From DATDOO01 sp035293245 (lineage in GTDB: Bacteria; Pseudomonadota; Gammaproteobacteria; Methylococcales; Methylococcaceae), in assembly GCA_035293245.1 (NCBI GenBank), contig DATDOO010000200.1, positions 1 to 16,515 of the forward strand: a stretch of DNA of 16,515 bases, read 5' to 3'. Positions 7,524 to 14,500 of this stretch are shown here, one piece after another. The stretch's first letter is position 1. Every line of letters begins with the position of its first letter. The translations under genes and the position numbers were made by a program. The notes under the pieces were generated by a model. That model worked only from the letters and a program-made list of their open reading frames with translations. It had not been told where the DNA came from and searched no databases.

Positions 7524-8729
7524 CCGGCGGATCAACAACAGCCCCGGCACGGCCAGTGCCGCACAGCAGAAGAAGAAGACCGGCCAGCCCAGGATTTCCG
7601 CCAGCCAGCCGCTCGGGGCGGCGAGCACCACGCGCGGCACGCCCATCAGGCTGGACAACAGGGCGTACTGGGTCGCGGTGAAGCGGCGGTTGGTGCGCAT
7701 CGCCATAAAGGCGGCGAAGGCCGCGGTGCCCATGCCCGCGGAGACATTCTCGAAGGTGACGACCAGCGCCAGTCCCGGCAGCCAGGCGCCCCAGTGAACC
7801 AATGCCACAAAGCTGGCGGTGGACAGCGCCTGCAGGATGCCGAAACCCCACAATGCGCTTTCCAACCTCAGGCGCAGCAACAGCGTTCCGCCGATCAAGG
7901 CGCCGATCAGTGTGGCCCACAAACCGAACAGCTTCACCACCGCACCGATTTCGCTCTTGCTGAAACCCAAGTCCAGGTAAAACGGGGTGGTCATCTGCCC
8001 GGCCACGGCGTCGCCGAGCTTGTAGGCGACGATGAACAGCAGGATGACTCCCCAGCGCGGCCGAGCCAGAAATTCGCCGAACGGCGCGAGCACCGCCTCG
8101 CGCAGGCTGGCGGGCGGGCGTTGGGAAAGGGCCGGTTCGGCCGCGGCGAGGGTAAGCAGCGCGCCGCTTAACATCAACACTGCGGCACTCACATACACGG
8201 CGCGGAAACCCGAGTAATCGGCGAGAATCAACGCCCCGCCGCCGCTGAGAAGCATGCCGAGGCGGTAGCCGTTGACGTACAGCGAGGCGGCGAATCCCTG
8301 CTCATGATCGGCGAGGCTTTCCCGTCGCCAGGCGTCGACGACGATATCCTGGCTGGCCGAGAAAAACGCCAGCAGCAACGCCAAGCCCGCCACCGCCAAG
8401 GGCGCGGCGGCCGGATCGACGCGCGCCAGCGCGGCGCAGACCGCGGCCAGCGATAACTGGCTGGCCAGCAGCCAGCCGCGCCGCCGCCCCAGGCCGCTCC
8501 AGCGGTAGCGATCGAACAACGGCGCCCAGAGAAACTTCAAGGTGTAAGGCAGACCCAGCAGCGACAACGCGCCGAGGCTGGCCAGGCTCAGGCCGGATTC
8601 CTTGAGCCAGGCTTGCAAAGTCGAGCCGGTCAACAACAGCGGCAGGCCGCTGTAAAAACCCAATGCCAAGGCAAGGCCCATGCGCGCGGAGAAGATGCTG
8701 CGCCACAGGCCGTCCTCCTTAGAGGTCAT
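7488..8729 (-). CDS. ampG: AmpG-type muropeptide MFS transporter
   Basis: This 413-residue, very hydrophobic protein looks like a 12-helix major facilitator. It has strong AmpG signatures: LGFYSGLPLLLTGSTLQAWL (24-42 region), KFLWAPLFDRY (65-75), GRRRGW (81-86) and ASQDIVVDAWRRE (125-136 region). AmpG imports GlcNAc-anhydroMurNAc muropeptides from the periplasm for cell-wall recycling, and in some bacteria controls beta-lactamase induction. E. coli AmpG is longer (about 490 residues, 14 helices), so this is the short form. The gene overlaps the end of xthA by 11 bp, so the two are probably co-transcribed. ATG 8729 is the annotated start, but a strong AAGGAGG lies just inside the frame at 8714-8720, so a slightly later non-ATG start is conceivable. 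The 3' end overlaps sucA on the other strand. Confidence 0.9.
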   Translation of the reverse strand: MTSKEDGLWRSIFSARMGLALALGFYSGLPLLLTGSTLQAWLKESGLSLASLGALSLLGLPYTLKFLWAPLFDRYRWSGLGRRRGWLLASQLSLAAVCAALARVDPAAAPLAVAGLALLLAFFSASQDIVVDAWRRESLADHEQGFAASLYVNGYRLGMLLSGGGALILADYSGFRAVYVSAAVLMLSGALLTLAAAEPALSQRPPASLREAVLAPFGEFLARPRWGVILLFIVAYKLGDAVAGQMTTPFYLDLGFSKSEIGAVVKLFGLWATLIGALIGGTLLLRLRLESALWGFGILQALSTASFVALVHWGAWLPGLALVVTFENVSAGMGTAAFAAFMAMRTNRRFTATQYALLSSLMGVPRVVLAAPSGWLAEILGWPVFFFCCAALAVPGLLLIRRLPAHSGQGVLQ

Positions 8730-9483
8730 AATCGATGGTCAACGGCGCATGATCGGAAAAGCGCTCCGCCTTGTAGATAGACGCCGCGCGGATGGCCGGA
8801 CGTAACGCCGGGCTGACGATGTGGTAATCGATGCGCCACCCGACGTTCTTGGCCCAGGCCTGCCCCCGATTCGACCACCAGGTGTACTGCTCCGGCTCCG
8901 GGTTGACGACGCGAAAGGCGTCCACCCAACCCTGGGCGAACAAATGATCCAGCCAGGCGCGCTCCTCGGGAAGAAAACCGGAGTTTTTTTGATTGGAGCG
9001 CCAGTTCTTCAAGTCGATGGGCTGGTGGGCAATGTTCCAGTCGCCGCAGAAAATGTAGCGCCGTCCCGAGTTCAGACACTGATCGAGGAAGGGCTGAAAA
9101 CGCTCCATGAAGGAAAACTTCACCTGCTGGCGCGCCTCGCTGGACGAGCCGGAAGGCAGATAGATCGACACCACGCTCAGGTCGCCGAAACGCCCCTCCA
9201 GGAACCGGCCTTCCGCGTCCATGTCCGGCCAGCCCAGACCGGCGATAACTTCGTCCGGTTCGCAGCGGCTGTATAGCGCAACGCCGCTGTAGCCTTTTTT
9301 CTCCGCGTCGTGGACGTGACACCGGTAACCCGCCGGACAAAACGCCGCCTCGGCGATCTGCCCGGTCTGGGCCTTGATCTCCTGAAGACAGACCACGTCG
9401 GCGTCCCGGCTGGCGAGCCAGGCAAAGAAGCCCTTGCGTTCCGCCGAACGGATGCCGTTAACGTTGAGCGTGATGATGCGCAT
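8719..9483 (-). CDS. xthA: Exodeoxyribonuclease III (AP endonuclease)
   Basis: This 254-residue member of the endonuclease/exonuclease/phosphatase fold cleaves DNA at abasic sites and degrades 3' ends in base-excision repair. All catalytic residues are present: N9 in LNVNGIRS, E35 in LQEIK, Y108 in SIYLPSG, D148 and N150 in CGDWN, D219 in WRIDYH, and the D244-H245 pair in SDHAPL. Because the active site is complete, a Crc-type catalytically inactive regulator, a known paralogue in Pseudomonas, is unlikely. The start ATG 9483 has a pyrimidine-rich leader (CTCCTCCTTCATTTCC) without a recognisable Shine-Dalgarno sequence. The stop lies inside the first codons of ampG, suggesting translational coupling. 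It is divergent from rpmE, with 109 bp between the starts. Confidence 0.95.
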   Translation of the reverse strand: MRIITLNVNGIRSAERKGFFAWLASRDADVVCLQEIKAQTGQIAEAAFCPAGYRCHVHDAEKKGYSGVALYSRCEPDEVIAGLGWPDMDAEGRFLEGRFGDLSVVSIYLPSGSSSEARQQVKFSFMERFQPFLDQCLNSGRRYIFCGDWNIAHQPIDLKNWRSNQKNSGFLPEERAWLDHLFAQGWVDAFRVVNPEPEQYTWWSNRGQAWAKNVGWRIDYHIVSPALRPAIRAASIYKAERFSDHAPLTIDYDL

Positions 9484-9524
9484 GGAAATGAAGGAGGAGA
9501 TTGGCCGCCTGACGCGGCGTTCGG

Positions 9525-9556
9525 TTGCGGTCCGGCCGGGGAATGCGTACTATAAT
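9525..9556 (+). promoter_or_regulatory. Candidate sigma-70 promoter for rpmE(-gltA)
   Basis: A perfect -10 hexamer TATAAT is at 9551-9556. The best -35 candidate is TTGCGG at 9525-9530, but the 20-bp spacer is longer than the usual 16-18, so the -35 assignment is uncertain. Transcription would begin near 9563, giving a leader of about 30 nt with GGCGGA (9581-9586) as a modest ribosome-binding site before ATG 9593. On the other strand the same bases read ATTATAGT, which could also serve as a -10 for xthA. Confidence 0.6.
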
Positions 9557-9592
9557 GCGTTTAATTTCTGGCTTGTAACTGGCGGACGTTCC

Positions 9593-9799
9593 ATGAAAGC
9601 TGACATTCATCCCGACTATAAAACCATCACCGTGAAGTGCAGTTGCGGCAACTCGTTCGAGACCCGCTCCACCGTAGGCCACGACCTGAACGTGGAAGTC
9701 TGCTCCGGCTGCCACCCATTCTATACGGGCAAGCAAAGGCTCGTCGACACCGCGGGCCGCGTGGACAAATTCCGTCGCCGCTACGGCCAGGCGGCCTGA
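9593..9799 (+). CDS. rpmE: 50S ribosomal protein L31, zinc-binding form
   Basis: This 68-residue protein starts MKADIHPDY and matches bacterial L31, which bridges the two ribosomal subunits. It carries the four cysteines of the zinc (C+) form: C16 and C18 in KCSCGN, and C37 and C40 in VCSGCHPFYTGKQ. It is therefore the RpmE type and not the zinc-independent YkgM/RpmE2 paralogue. The C-terminus (DTAGRVDKFRRRYG) is the usual basic RNA-binding end. The frame stays open upstream to 9434, but that extension runs through the promoter and is not part of L31, so ATG 9593 is chosen. A candidate promoter lies just upstream, and gltA follows after 59 bp. Confidence 0.96.
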   Translation: MKADIHPDYKTITVKCSCGNSFETRSTVGHDLNVEVCSGCHPFYTGKQRLVDTAGRVDKFRRRYGQAA

Positions 9800-9801
9800 T
9801 C

Positions 9802-9830
9802 GCCCCAACCGGCGCCGGGTTTTCCGGGGC
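9802..9830 (+). other. Hairpin between rpmE and gltA
   Basis: GCCCCAACC (9802-9810) can pair with GGTT (9818-9821) and GGGGC (9826-9830), with a TTCC bulge and a loop containing the palindrome centre GGCGCC. No T-tract follows, so it is not a standard terminator. It could separate expression of the ribosomal protein from gltA by RNA processing or partial termination; that is inference. Confidence 0.3.
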
Positions 9831-9858
9831 CGGAATCGTGTGTAACAAGGTAATGGGC

Positions 9859-11151
9859 ATGGCGAAGGATACCCTGACGGTCATCGACAACCGCAACGGC
9901 CAATCCGTGGAGCTTCCCATCCGGCACGGAACGCTGGGCAATCCGTGCGTCGATTTCGGCAAGATGGGCAGCGACCTGGGGCTGTATTCCTACGACCCCG
10001 GTTTCCTCTCCACCGCCAGTTGCAGCAGCGCCATCACGTACATCGACGGCGACGCGGGGCAACTGTACTACCGCGGCTACCCCATCGAGCAACTCGCGCA
10101 ACACTCCAATTTCCTGGAAGTCGCTTATCTCCTGATGTATGGCGAGTTGCCCACGCCGCAACAAATGGGGGAGTTCAGCGGCGAGATCAAGCAGCATTCC
10201 ATGCTGCACGAGGCGCTGCGCATCTTCTTCAACGGCTTCCATTACGACGCCCATCCCATGGCGATGATGGTCGGGGTGGTCGGCTCGCTATCCGCCTTTT
10301 ATCACAGAGAGCTGAACGTGCAGAAGCCTGCGGGGCGGCGCCGTTCCGCGATCCGGCTTCTGGCGAAAATGCCCACCATCGCCGCCGCCTGCTACAAACA
10401 CTCCGTGGGCATGCCTTTCGCCCACCCACGCAACAACCTGGACTATTGCGAGAACTTCCTCAACATGATGTTCTCGGTTCCGGCGGAGGAGTACCGCGTC
10501 AACCCCGTGGCGGCCAAGGCGCTGAATCTTCTGTTCATCCTGCACGCCGACCATGAGCAGAACGCCAGCACCTCCACGGTGCGCATGGCCAGCAGCACGG
10601 GAGCCAACTGTTACGCCTGCATCGCCGCGGGGATCGCGGCGCTCTGGGGACCGGCGCACGGCGGCGCCAACGAGGCGGTACTGAAAATGCTGGCCGAAAT
10701 TGGCAGCATCGATCGCATTCCGGAGTACATCGCACGCGCCAAGGACAAGAACGATCCGTTCCGGCTGATGGGCTTCGGGCATCGGGTTTACAAGAATTTC
10801 GACCCGCGCGCCTCCATCATCCGCGAAACCTGCCACGAGGTGCTGCAAGACCTCCAGCGCCAGGACCCTCTGCTGGATTTGGCGATCGAACTGGAAAAAG
10901 CCGCACTTCAGGACGAGTATTTCATCGAAAAGAAGCTCTACCCCAACGTGGATTTTTACTCCGGCATCATTTACAAGGCGCTGGGCATCCCGACAGACAT
11001 GTTCACCGTCATGTTCGCCCTGGCGCGCACCGCCGGCTGGATGGCGCACTGGCTGGAACTCAAGGCCGAAAGCGGTCTGAAAATCGCCCGCCCCCGGCAA
11101 CTTTACACCGGCCCCGTACGGCGCGATTACGTGCCGCTCGACCGGCGTTAG
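9859..11151 (+). CDS. gltA: Citrate synthase, type II
   Basis: GltA condenses oxaloacetate and acetyl-CoA to citrate, the entry reaction of the TCA cycle. The 430-residue sequence aligns closely from memory with the hexameric E. coli enzyme throughout. Landmarks are GLYSYDPGF, STASCSSAITYIDGD, FLNMMFS, HADHEQNASTSTVR, GPAHGGAN with catalytic H267, FGHRVYK with H308, and NVDFYSG with D365; the three match E. coli H264, H305 and D362 with a constant offset. It ends with KIARPRQLYTG. Two in-frame ATGs are available at 9853 and 9859; 9859 is chosen because AAGG at 9847-9850 is then about 8 bp upstream. The frame is also open back into rpmE, which is not real coding. No clear separate promoter was seen, so rpmE read-through is likely. 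The stop interlocks with that of a convergent gene. Confidence 0.96.
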   Translation: MAKDTLTVIDNRNGQSVELPIRHGTLGNPCVDFGKMGSDLGLYSYDPGFLSTASCSSAITYIDGDAGQLYYRGYPIEQLAQHSNFLEVAYLLMYGELPTPQQMGEFSGEIKQHSMLHEALRIFFNGFHYDAHPMAMMVGVVGSLSAFYHRELNVQKPAGRRRSAIRLLAKMPTIAAACYKHSVGMPFAHPRNNLDYCENFLNMMFSVPAEEYRVNPVAAKALNLLFILHADHEQNASTSTVRMASSTGANCYACIAAGIAALWGPAHGGANEAVLKMLAEIGSIDRIPEYIARAKDKNDPFRLMGFGHRVYKNFDPRASIIRETCHEVLQDLQRQDPLLDLAIELEKAALQDEYFIEKKLYPNVDFYSGIIYKALGIPTDMFTVMFALARTAGWMAHWLELKAESGLKIARPRQLYTGPVRRDYVPLDRR

Positions 11152-11777
11152 TCCTTTCCTTCCGTCGTCCGGCTTTCATCCTCCAGCAACTGACGAACCT
11201 CCCTGAGGGTCAGCCGGGGGAATTCCTTGCTTTTGGGCAACCGGCATCGGTAACGGTCGGGCCAGACGCGCAACTCCATCGCTATGCCATCCACAAAAAA
11301 GCGGATTTCACTTCCACGAGTCGAATCCTGAATGCCTTTCTCCTGGCCGGCTATACACCGCAGCGTATATGGAATCCGCGCATCGACCAATTTTTTCAGC
11401 ACATCTTCCGCAGGATCGGCAAACACCTCCAGCGTGATCGAGGCATGGTCGCCCGCCGCGCCCGTCGCCACGCACCCCGTCAGCCGGGGAGAGAAGCCTT
11501 CCAGAAATTCCATGGCCTCGCAGGCCAGGCGACGTAGGCGATTCAGATGATCCTTGCCTTGATTGAACCGGTATATACGCTGCCACTCGCGGACCGCGTC
11601 GAGAATTTCTTCGTCGGACGGCCAATGACGCCGCGCGGCGATTCCCAACCGGGAAGCGGCGCGCCGCCGGGCCGTACCGTAATCGTTGATGCCTTCACAT
11701 GACAGGATACGCGCCGCTTCCTGAGCCAGGAGGCGGCGGCACGACTGACGTTCGCGGGCACTGAGCGGCTCGCCCAT
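11148..11777 (-). CDS. Conserved protein of unknown function, degenerate nucleotidyltransferase-like motif
   Basis: This is a 209-residue soluble protein with no signal peptide or membrane segment. The N-terminal half is Arg-rich and probably helical (SARERQ, then INDYGTARRRAASRLG at 30-45, and a WQRIYRF helix). In the middle, GCVATGAAGDHASITLEVFAD (101-121, split across GC-VATG and HASITLEVF) has the spacing of a nucleotidyltransferase G-S/T-x-DxD strand pair, but the aspartates that bind metal appear as Ile-Thr-Leu-Glu. I recall related proteobacterial proteins of similar layout with no assigned function. ATG 11777 overlaps the TGA of mrcA (TGATG), so translation is probably coupled to PBP1A. 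A TTG at 11780 is an in-frame alternative start. The 3' end overlaps the gltA stop by four bases. No function is assigned. Confidence 0.82.
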   Translation of the reverse strand: MGEPLSARERQSCRRLLAQEAARILSCEGINDYGTARRRAASRLGIAARRHWPSDEEILDAVREWQRIYRFNQGKDHLNRLRRLACEAMEFLEGFSPRLTGCVATGAAGDHASITLEVFADPAEDVLKKLVDARIPYTLRCIAGQEKGIQDSTRGSEIRFFVDGIAMELRVWPDRYRCRLPKSKEFPRLTLREVRQLLEDESRTTEGKD

Positions 11778-14251
11778 CAAAAGAGGCTATCGGAGTGCGA
11801 CGCGGGCTGAGCGCTTTCCGGCTCTTTTGGAGCCAATGCATCGCCCGGCGCATCGCCGCCAAACGGTATAGCCTCGCCCTGGGCACTCCCGGACGTTTCT
11901 GCGGATTCGGTAGCCGGCATTCGTTCCGCATCAAACACTTCGAACGCCCCCCCTTCGCTGCCGGGCGAAGCCAGCAGACCGGAGGACGAATCGACGCGAG
12001 CCGAAACGACGCCGGAAGGCTGGGGAAAATTCTTGTCGGCCACGTCTTTCAACACCGTGGCCATGTAACTCATCCACATCGGCAGGGCGGTATGGCCTCC
12101 GGTCTCGTCGTCGCCGAGGGGTTGCGACGAATCGAATCCGACCCAGGTAACGGCGATGAGCTGATCAGCCGCATAGCCATTGAACCAGGCATCCTTCTGT
12201 TCATTGGTCGTTCCGGTTTTGCCGGCAAGATCCCCACGCCCCAGTTGCAGCGCCTTACGGGCGGTGCCTTTCTGGACCACCCCCTGCAAGAGGGAGTGCA
12301 TCAGGTAATGAATCTGCGGCGTCAGAATACGCGGCGCGACGGCTTCGTCAGCGACGCCGTCCGGGTTGCACTCGCGGCAGGCGCGCTGCGGTTTGGCCTG
12401 ATATACGATTTCACCGTTCCGCGCCTCTACCCGTTCGACAAAATACGGCGCGACCAAAAACCCGCCATTGGCGAAAACAGCGTACGTGCGGGCCATGTCC
12501 ATGGGCGTCGCCGTACCGCTGCCCAGGGCGAGACTGAGGCCATAAGGCAACTGCTCCTTGCTGAACCCAAAACGCAGCGCCGTATCGATCACTTTCCTGA
12601 TTCCGAGACTGTTGATCAGACGAACGGAAATCATGTTGGTCGAGTGGGCCAGGGCTTCCCGCAGGCTAATCGGCCCTTGGTACTTGCCGTTGTAATTCTG
12701 CGGCCGCCATTCCTTTTGCTGCCAAGGGTCGTAATAACTAAAGGGCGAATCGTCGACGACGCTGGCCGGCGTATAGCCGTGCTCCATGGCAGCGGTGTAG
12801 ACGATGGGTTTGAAACCGGAACCGGGTTGGCGGCTGGCCTGGACGACACGGTTGTATTTGCTGCGGCTGAAGTCAAAACCGCCCACCAAAGCGAGAACTG
12901 CGCCATCCTTGGGATTCAGGGAAACTAAAGCCCCCTCGACCGCCGGCACTTGGCAAAGCTCACGGTTCTCGACCGTGCCACACACCCGAACGACATCGCC
13001 AACCTTGACGATTTCTCCAGCGGAGCGCGGAAGAGTACCTTCCCTGTCGATGCTGATGAACTTTCGCGCCCACTTGAGTCCTTCCCAAGGAATGTCGGCC
13101 TGAATATTCCCGTCAAACCGAACCCGGATGGATTTTTCCCCGACCGCTGCCACTACAGCCGGAATCGTGTCGCCAATGCGGGGTATTGTGCGCAGTTTTT
13201 CGCTCGTGGCATCGGGCTGCTTGCCCGCCAAAGAGTCCTCGGCGCCACGGAATCCATGCCGTTGATCGTATTCGTGCAAGATCGAAAGCAGGGCGGCTTG
13301 CGCGGCGTTCTGGTGAAAACTATCCAGGGTAGTGTAGACCTTGAAGCCGCTTTCATAAGCGACCTCACCAAACCGAGCCACTATGAAATCACGCACCATT
13401 TCCGCCAGATAGGGCGCATGCAGTTCGATGTTGACCGCATTGTTCGGTGCGGTATCCAGTGGCATGGCACTTGCGGCCCGAAATTGCTCGTCGGTAATGA
13501 ACTTCAGCTTGCGCATACGGCGGAGCACATAATTGCGCCGGGTAAGCGCCTGATCGGGCGCGGAAAAGGGGTTGTACTGGGATGGTGCCTTGGGTAACCC
13601 GGCGAGCGTGGCATGTTGGGCAAGCGTCAATTCGGCCAAGGGCTTACCGAAATATATTTGCGCGGCGACCCCCACCCCATAGGCGCGCTGCCCGAGATAG
13701 ATTTTGTTGAGGTAAAGCTCGAGAATTTCTTGTTTGCTCAGTTCGCGCTCAATTTTCAAAGCGAGAAAAATTTCCTTGAACTTGCGCAGGAAGGTTTTTT
13801 CACTGCTCAGGAAAAAGTTGCGCGCGACCTGCATGGTGATGGTGCTTCCCCCTTGCTTTTTTTCGCCGGTACTGGCGAATTTCAGCGCGGCACGGAGCAA
13901 GCCGTGGTAGTCCACGCCGGGGTGCCTGAAAAAGCGGTCATCCTCCGCGGCGACGATGGCCTGGATCAGCGTGGAAGGCGCTTCCGAATAGTGAATCGGA
14001 ATGCGCTTTTTTTCACCGAATTGGGAAATCAGCTTGCCATCACGGCTATACACACTCAGGGGAATTTGCAATTGCACGTCCCGCAGGCTGTCGGTAGGAG
14101 GAAGCTGCGGCTCTATATAAAGGTAGAGGGCAAGAATCCCGACCAGAACGAGCGTACCCCCGCTCAATCCCGTCGCCACCACGGCGAGTATCCAGCGGGT
14201 CAGTCGCGATTCGCGTGCCGGAGATGGCTTGCCTGAACGGGGTGTCGTCAC
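11777..14251 (-). CDS. mrcA: Penicillin-binding protein 1A (bifunctional transglycosylase/transpeptidase)
   Basis: This 824-residue class A PBP polymerises lipid II and cross-links peptidoglycan. A short cytoplasmic tail is followed by one membrane anchor (about 20-46). The GT51 domain shows catalytic E103 in AAEDDRFF, GGSTITMQ (134-141), and KFKE with E160. An OB-like insert separates it from the transpeptidase domain, which has nucleophile S478 in SGFK, STN (537-539) and KTGTT (678-682). The C-terminal tail is Ser/Pro/Ala-rich. The start is GTG at 14251: the open frame upstream to a stop at 14291-14293 contains no ATG, GTG or TTG, and the next ATG is at codon 140. The stop overlaps the following gene by one base. 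Divergence from pilM is the standard proteobacterial arrangement. The symbol ponA is equally used. Confidence 0.95.
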   Translation of the reverse strand: MTTPRSGKPSPARESRLTRWILAVVATGLSGGTLVLVGILALYLYIEPQLPPTDSLRDVQLQIPLSVYSRDGKLISQFGEKKRIPIHYSEAPSTLIQAIVAAEDDRFFRHPGVDYHGLLRAALKFASTGEKKQGGSTITMQVARNFFLSSEKTFLRKFKEIFLALKIERELSKQEILELYLNKIYLGQRAYGVGVAAQIYFGKPLAELTLAQHATLAGLPKAPSQYNPFSAPDQALTRRNYVLRRMRKLKFITDEQFRAASAMPLDTAPNNAVNIELHAPYLAEMVRDFIVARFGEVAYESGFKVYTTLDSFHQNAAQAALLSILHEYDQRHGFRGAEDSLAGKQPDATSEKLRTIPRIGDTIPAVVAAVGEKSIRVRFDGNIQADIPWEGLKWARKFISIDREGTLPRSAGEIVKVGDVVRVCGTVENRELCQVPAVEGALVSLNPKDGAVLALVGGFDFSRSKYNRVVQASRQPGSGFKPIVYTAAMEHGYTPASVVDDSPFSYYDPWQQKEWRPQNYNGKYQGPISLREALAHSTNMISVRLINSLGIRKVIDTALRFGFSKEQLPYGLSLALGSGTATPMDMARTYAVFANGGFLVAPYFVERVEARNGEIVYQAKPQRACRECNPDGVADEAVAPRILTPQIHYLMHSLLQGVVQKGTARKALQLGRGDLAGKTGTTNEQKDAWFNGYAADQLIAVTWVGFDSSQPLGDDETGGHTALPMWMSYMATVLKDVADKNFPQPSGVVSARVDSSSGLLASPGSEGGAFEVFDAERMPATESAETSGSAQGEAIPFGGDAPGDALAPKEPESAQPASHSDSLF

Positions 14252-14500
14252 GGCATGGAGATTAAATAAACGAGCCCCGCGGGGGGATAGTTAAATCAAA
14301 AAAACCGGCGGAGTATGGATAACAGGAAAACAATCTCGTAGGGTCTTTACAAAACACTATACTACATTCATATTTATCGTGAGCCTAGGGAATGGCGTTA
14401 CCCGAGATTCAACGGACGATCCCGATGGCGGGGCTTGAAAGCTCTGTCGCGACAAGGCATGATTTAAATCCAGAAAAGGTAATCAAGGGAACCGCCGGGG
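14252..14500. promoter_or_regulatory. Divergent mrcA / pilM control region
   Basis: This 249-bp AT-richer gap must hold promoters for both directions. Toward pilM, TTTACA (14346-14351) and CATATT (14369-14374) are 17 bp apart; TATACT at 14358-14363 is another -10-like hexamer without a good -35. On the mrcA strand the region around 14358-14363 reads AGTATA, and no convincing -35/-10 pair was found. Other elements are a CCCCGCGGGG palindrome (14275-14284), a GATTTAAATC palindrome (14461-14470), and GGGAATGGCGTTACCC (14388-14403). No sigma-54 -24/-12 pair was recognised. pilM has AAGGGA about 10 bp before its ATG. Confidence 0.45.

Noticed and set aside
8719..9483. Crc-type regulator instead of exonuclease III
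   Set aside because: All catalytic residues of exonuclease III are present, so an enzyme is the simpler reading.
9491..9503. AAGGAGGAGA on the plus strand as a ribosome-binding site
   Set aside because: The only nearby start, TTG at 9501, hits a stop after three codons, and the site lies upstream of the rpmE transcription start.
9434..9592. N-terminal extension of rpmE
   Set aside because: The extension crosses the promoter and xthA start, and L31 proteins begin at the MKxxIHP motif.
9637..9858. N-terminal extension of gltA through rpmE
   Set aside because: It overlaps L31 coding sequence in another frame; citrate synthase begins near MAKDTLTV.
11795..12928. 377-codon plus-strand frame opposite mrcA
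   Set aside because: It is antisense to the transpeptidase domain of PBP1A, whose catalytic motifs are intact; nothing recognisable in the product.
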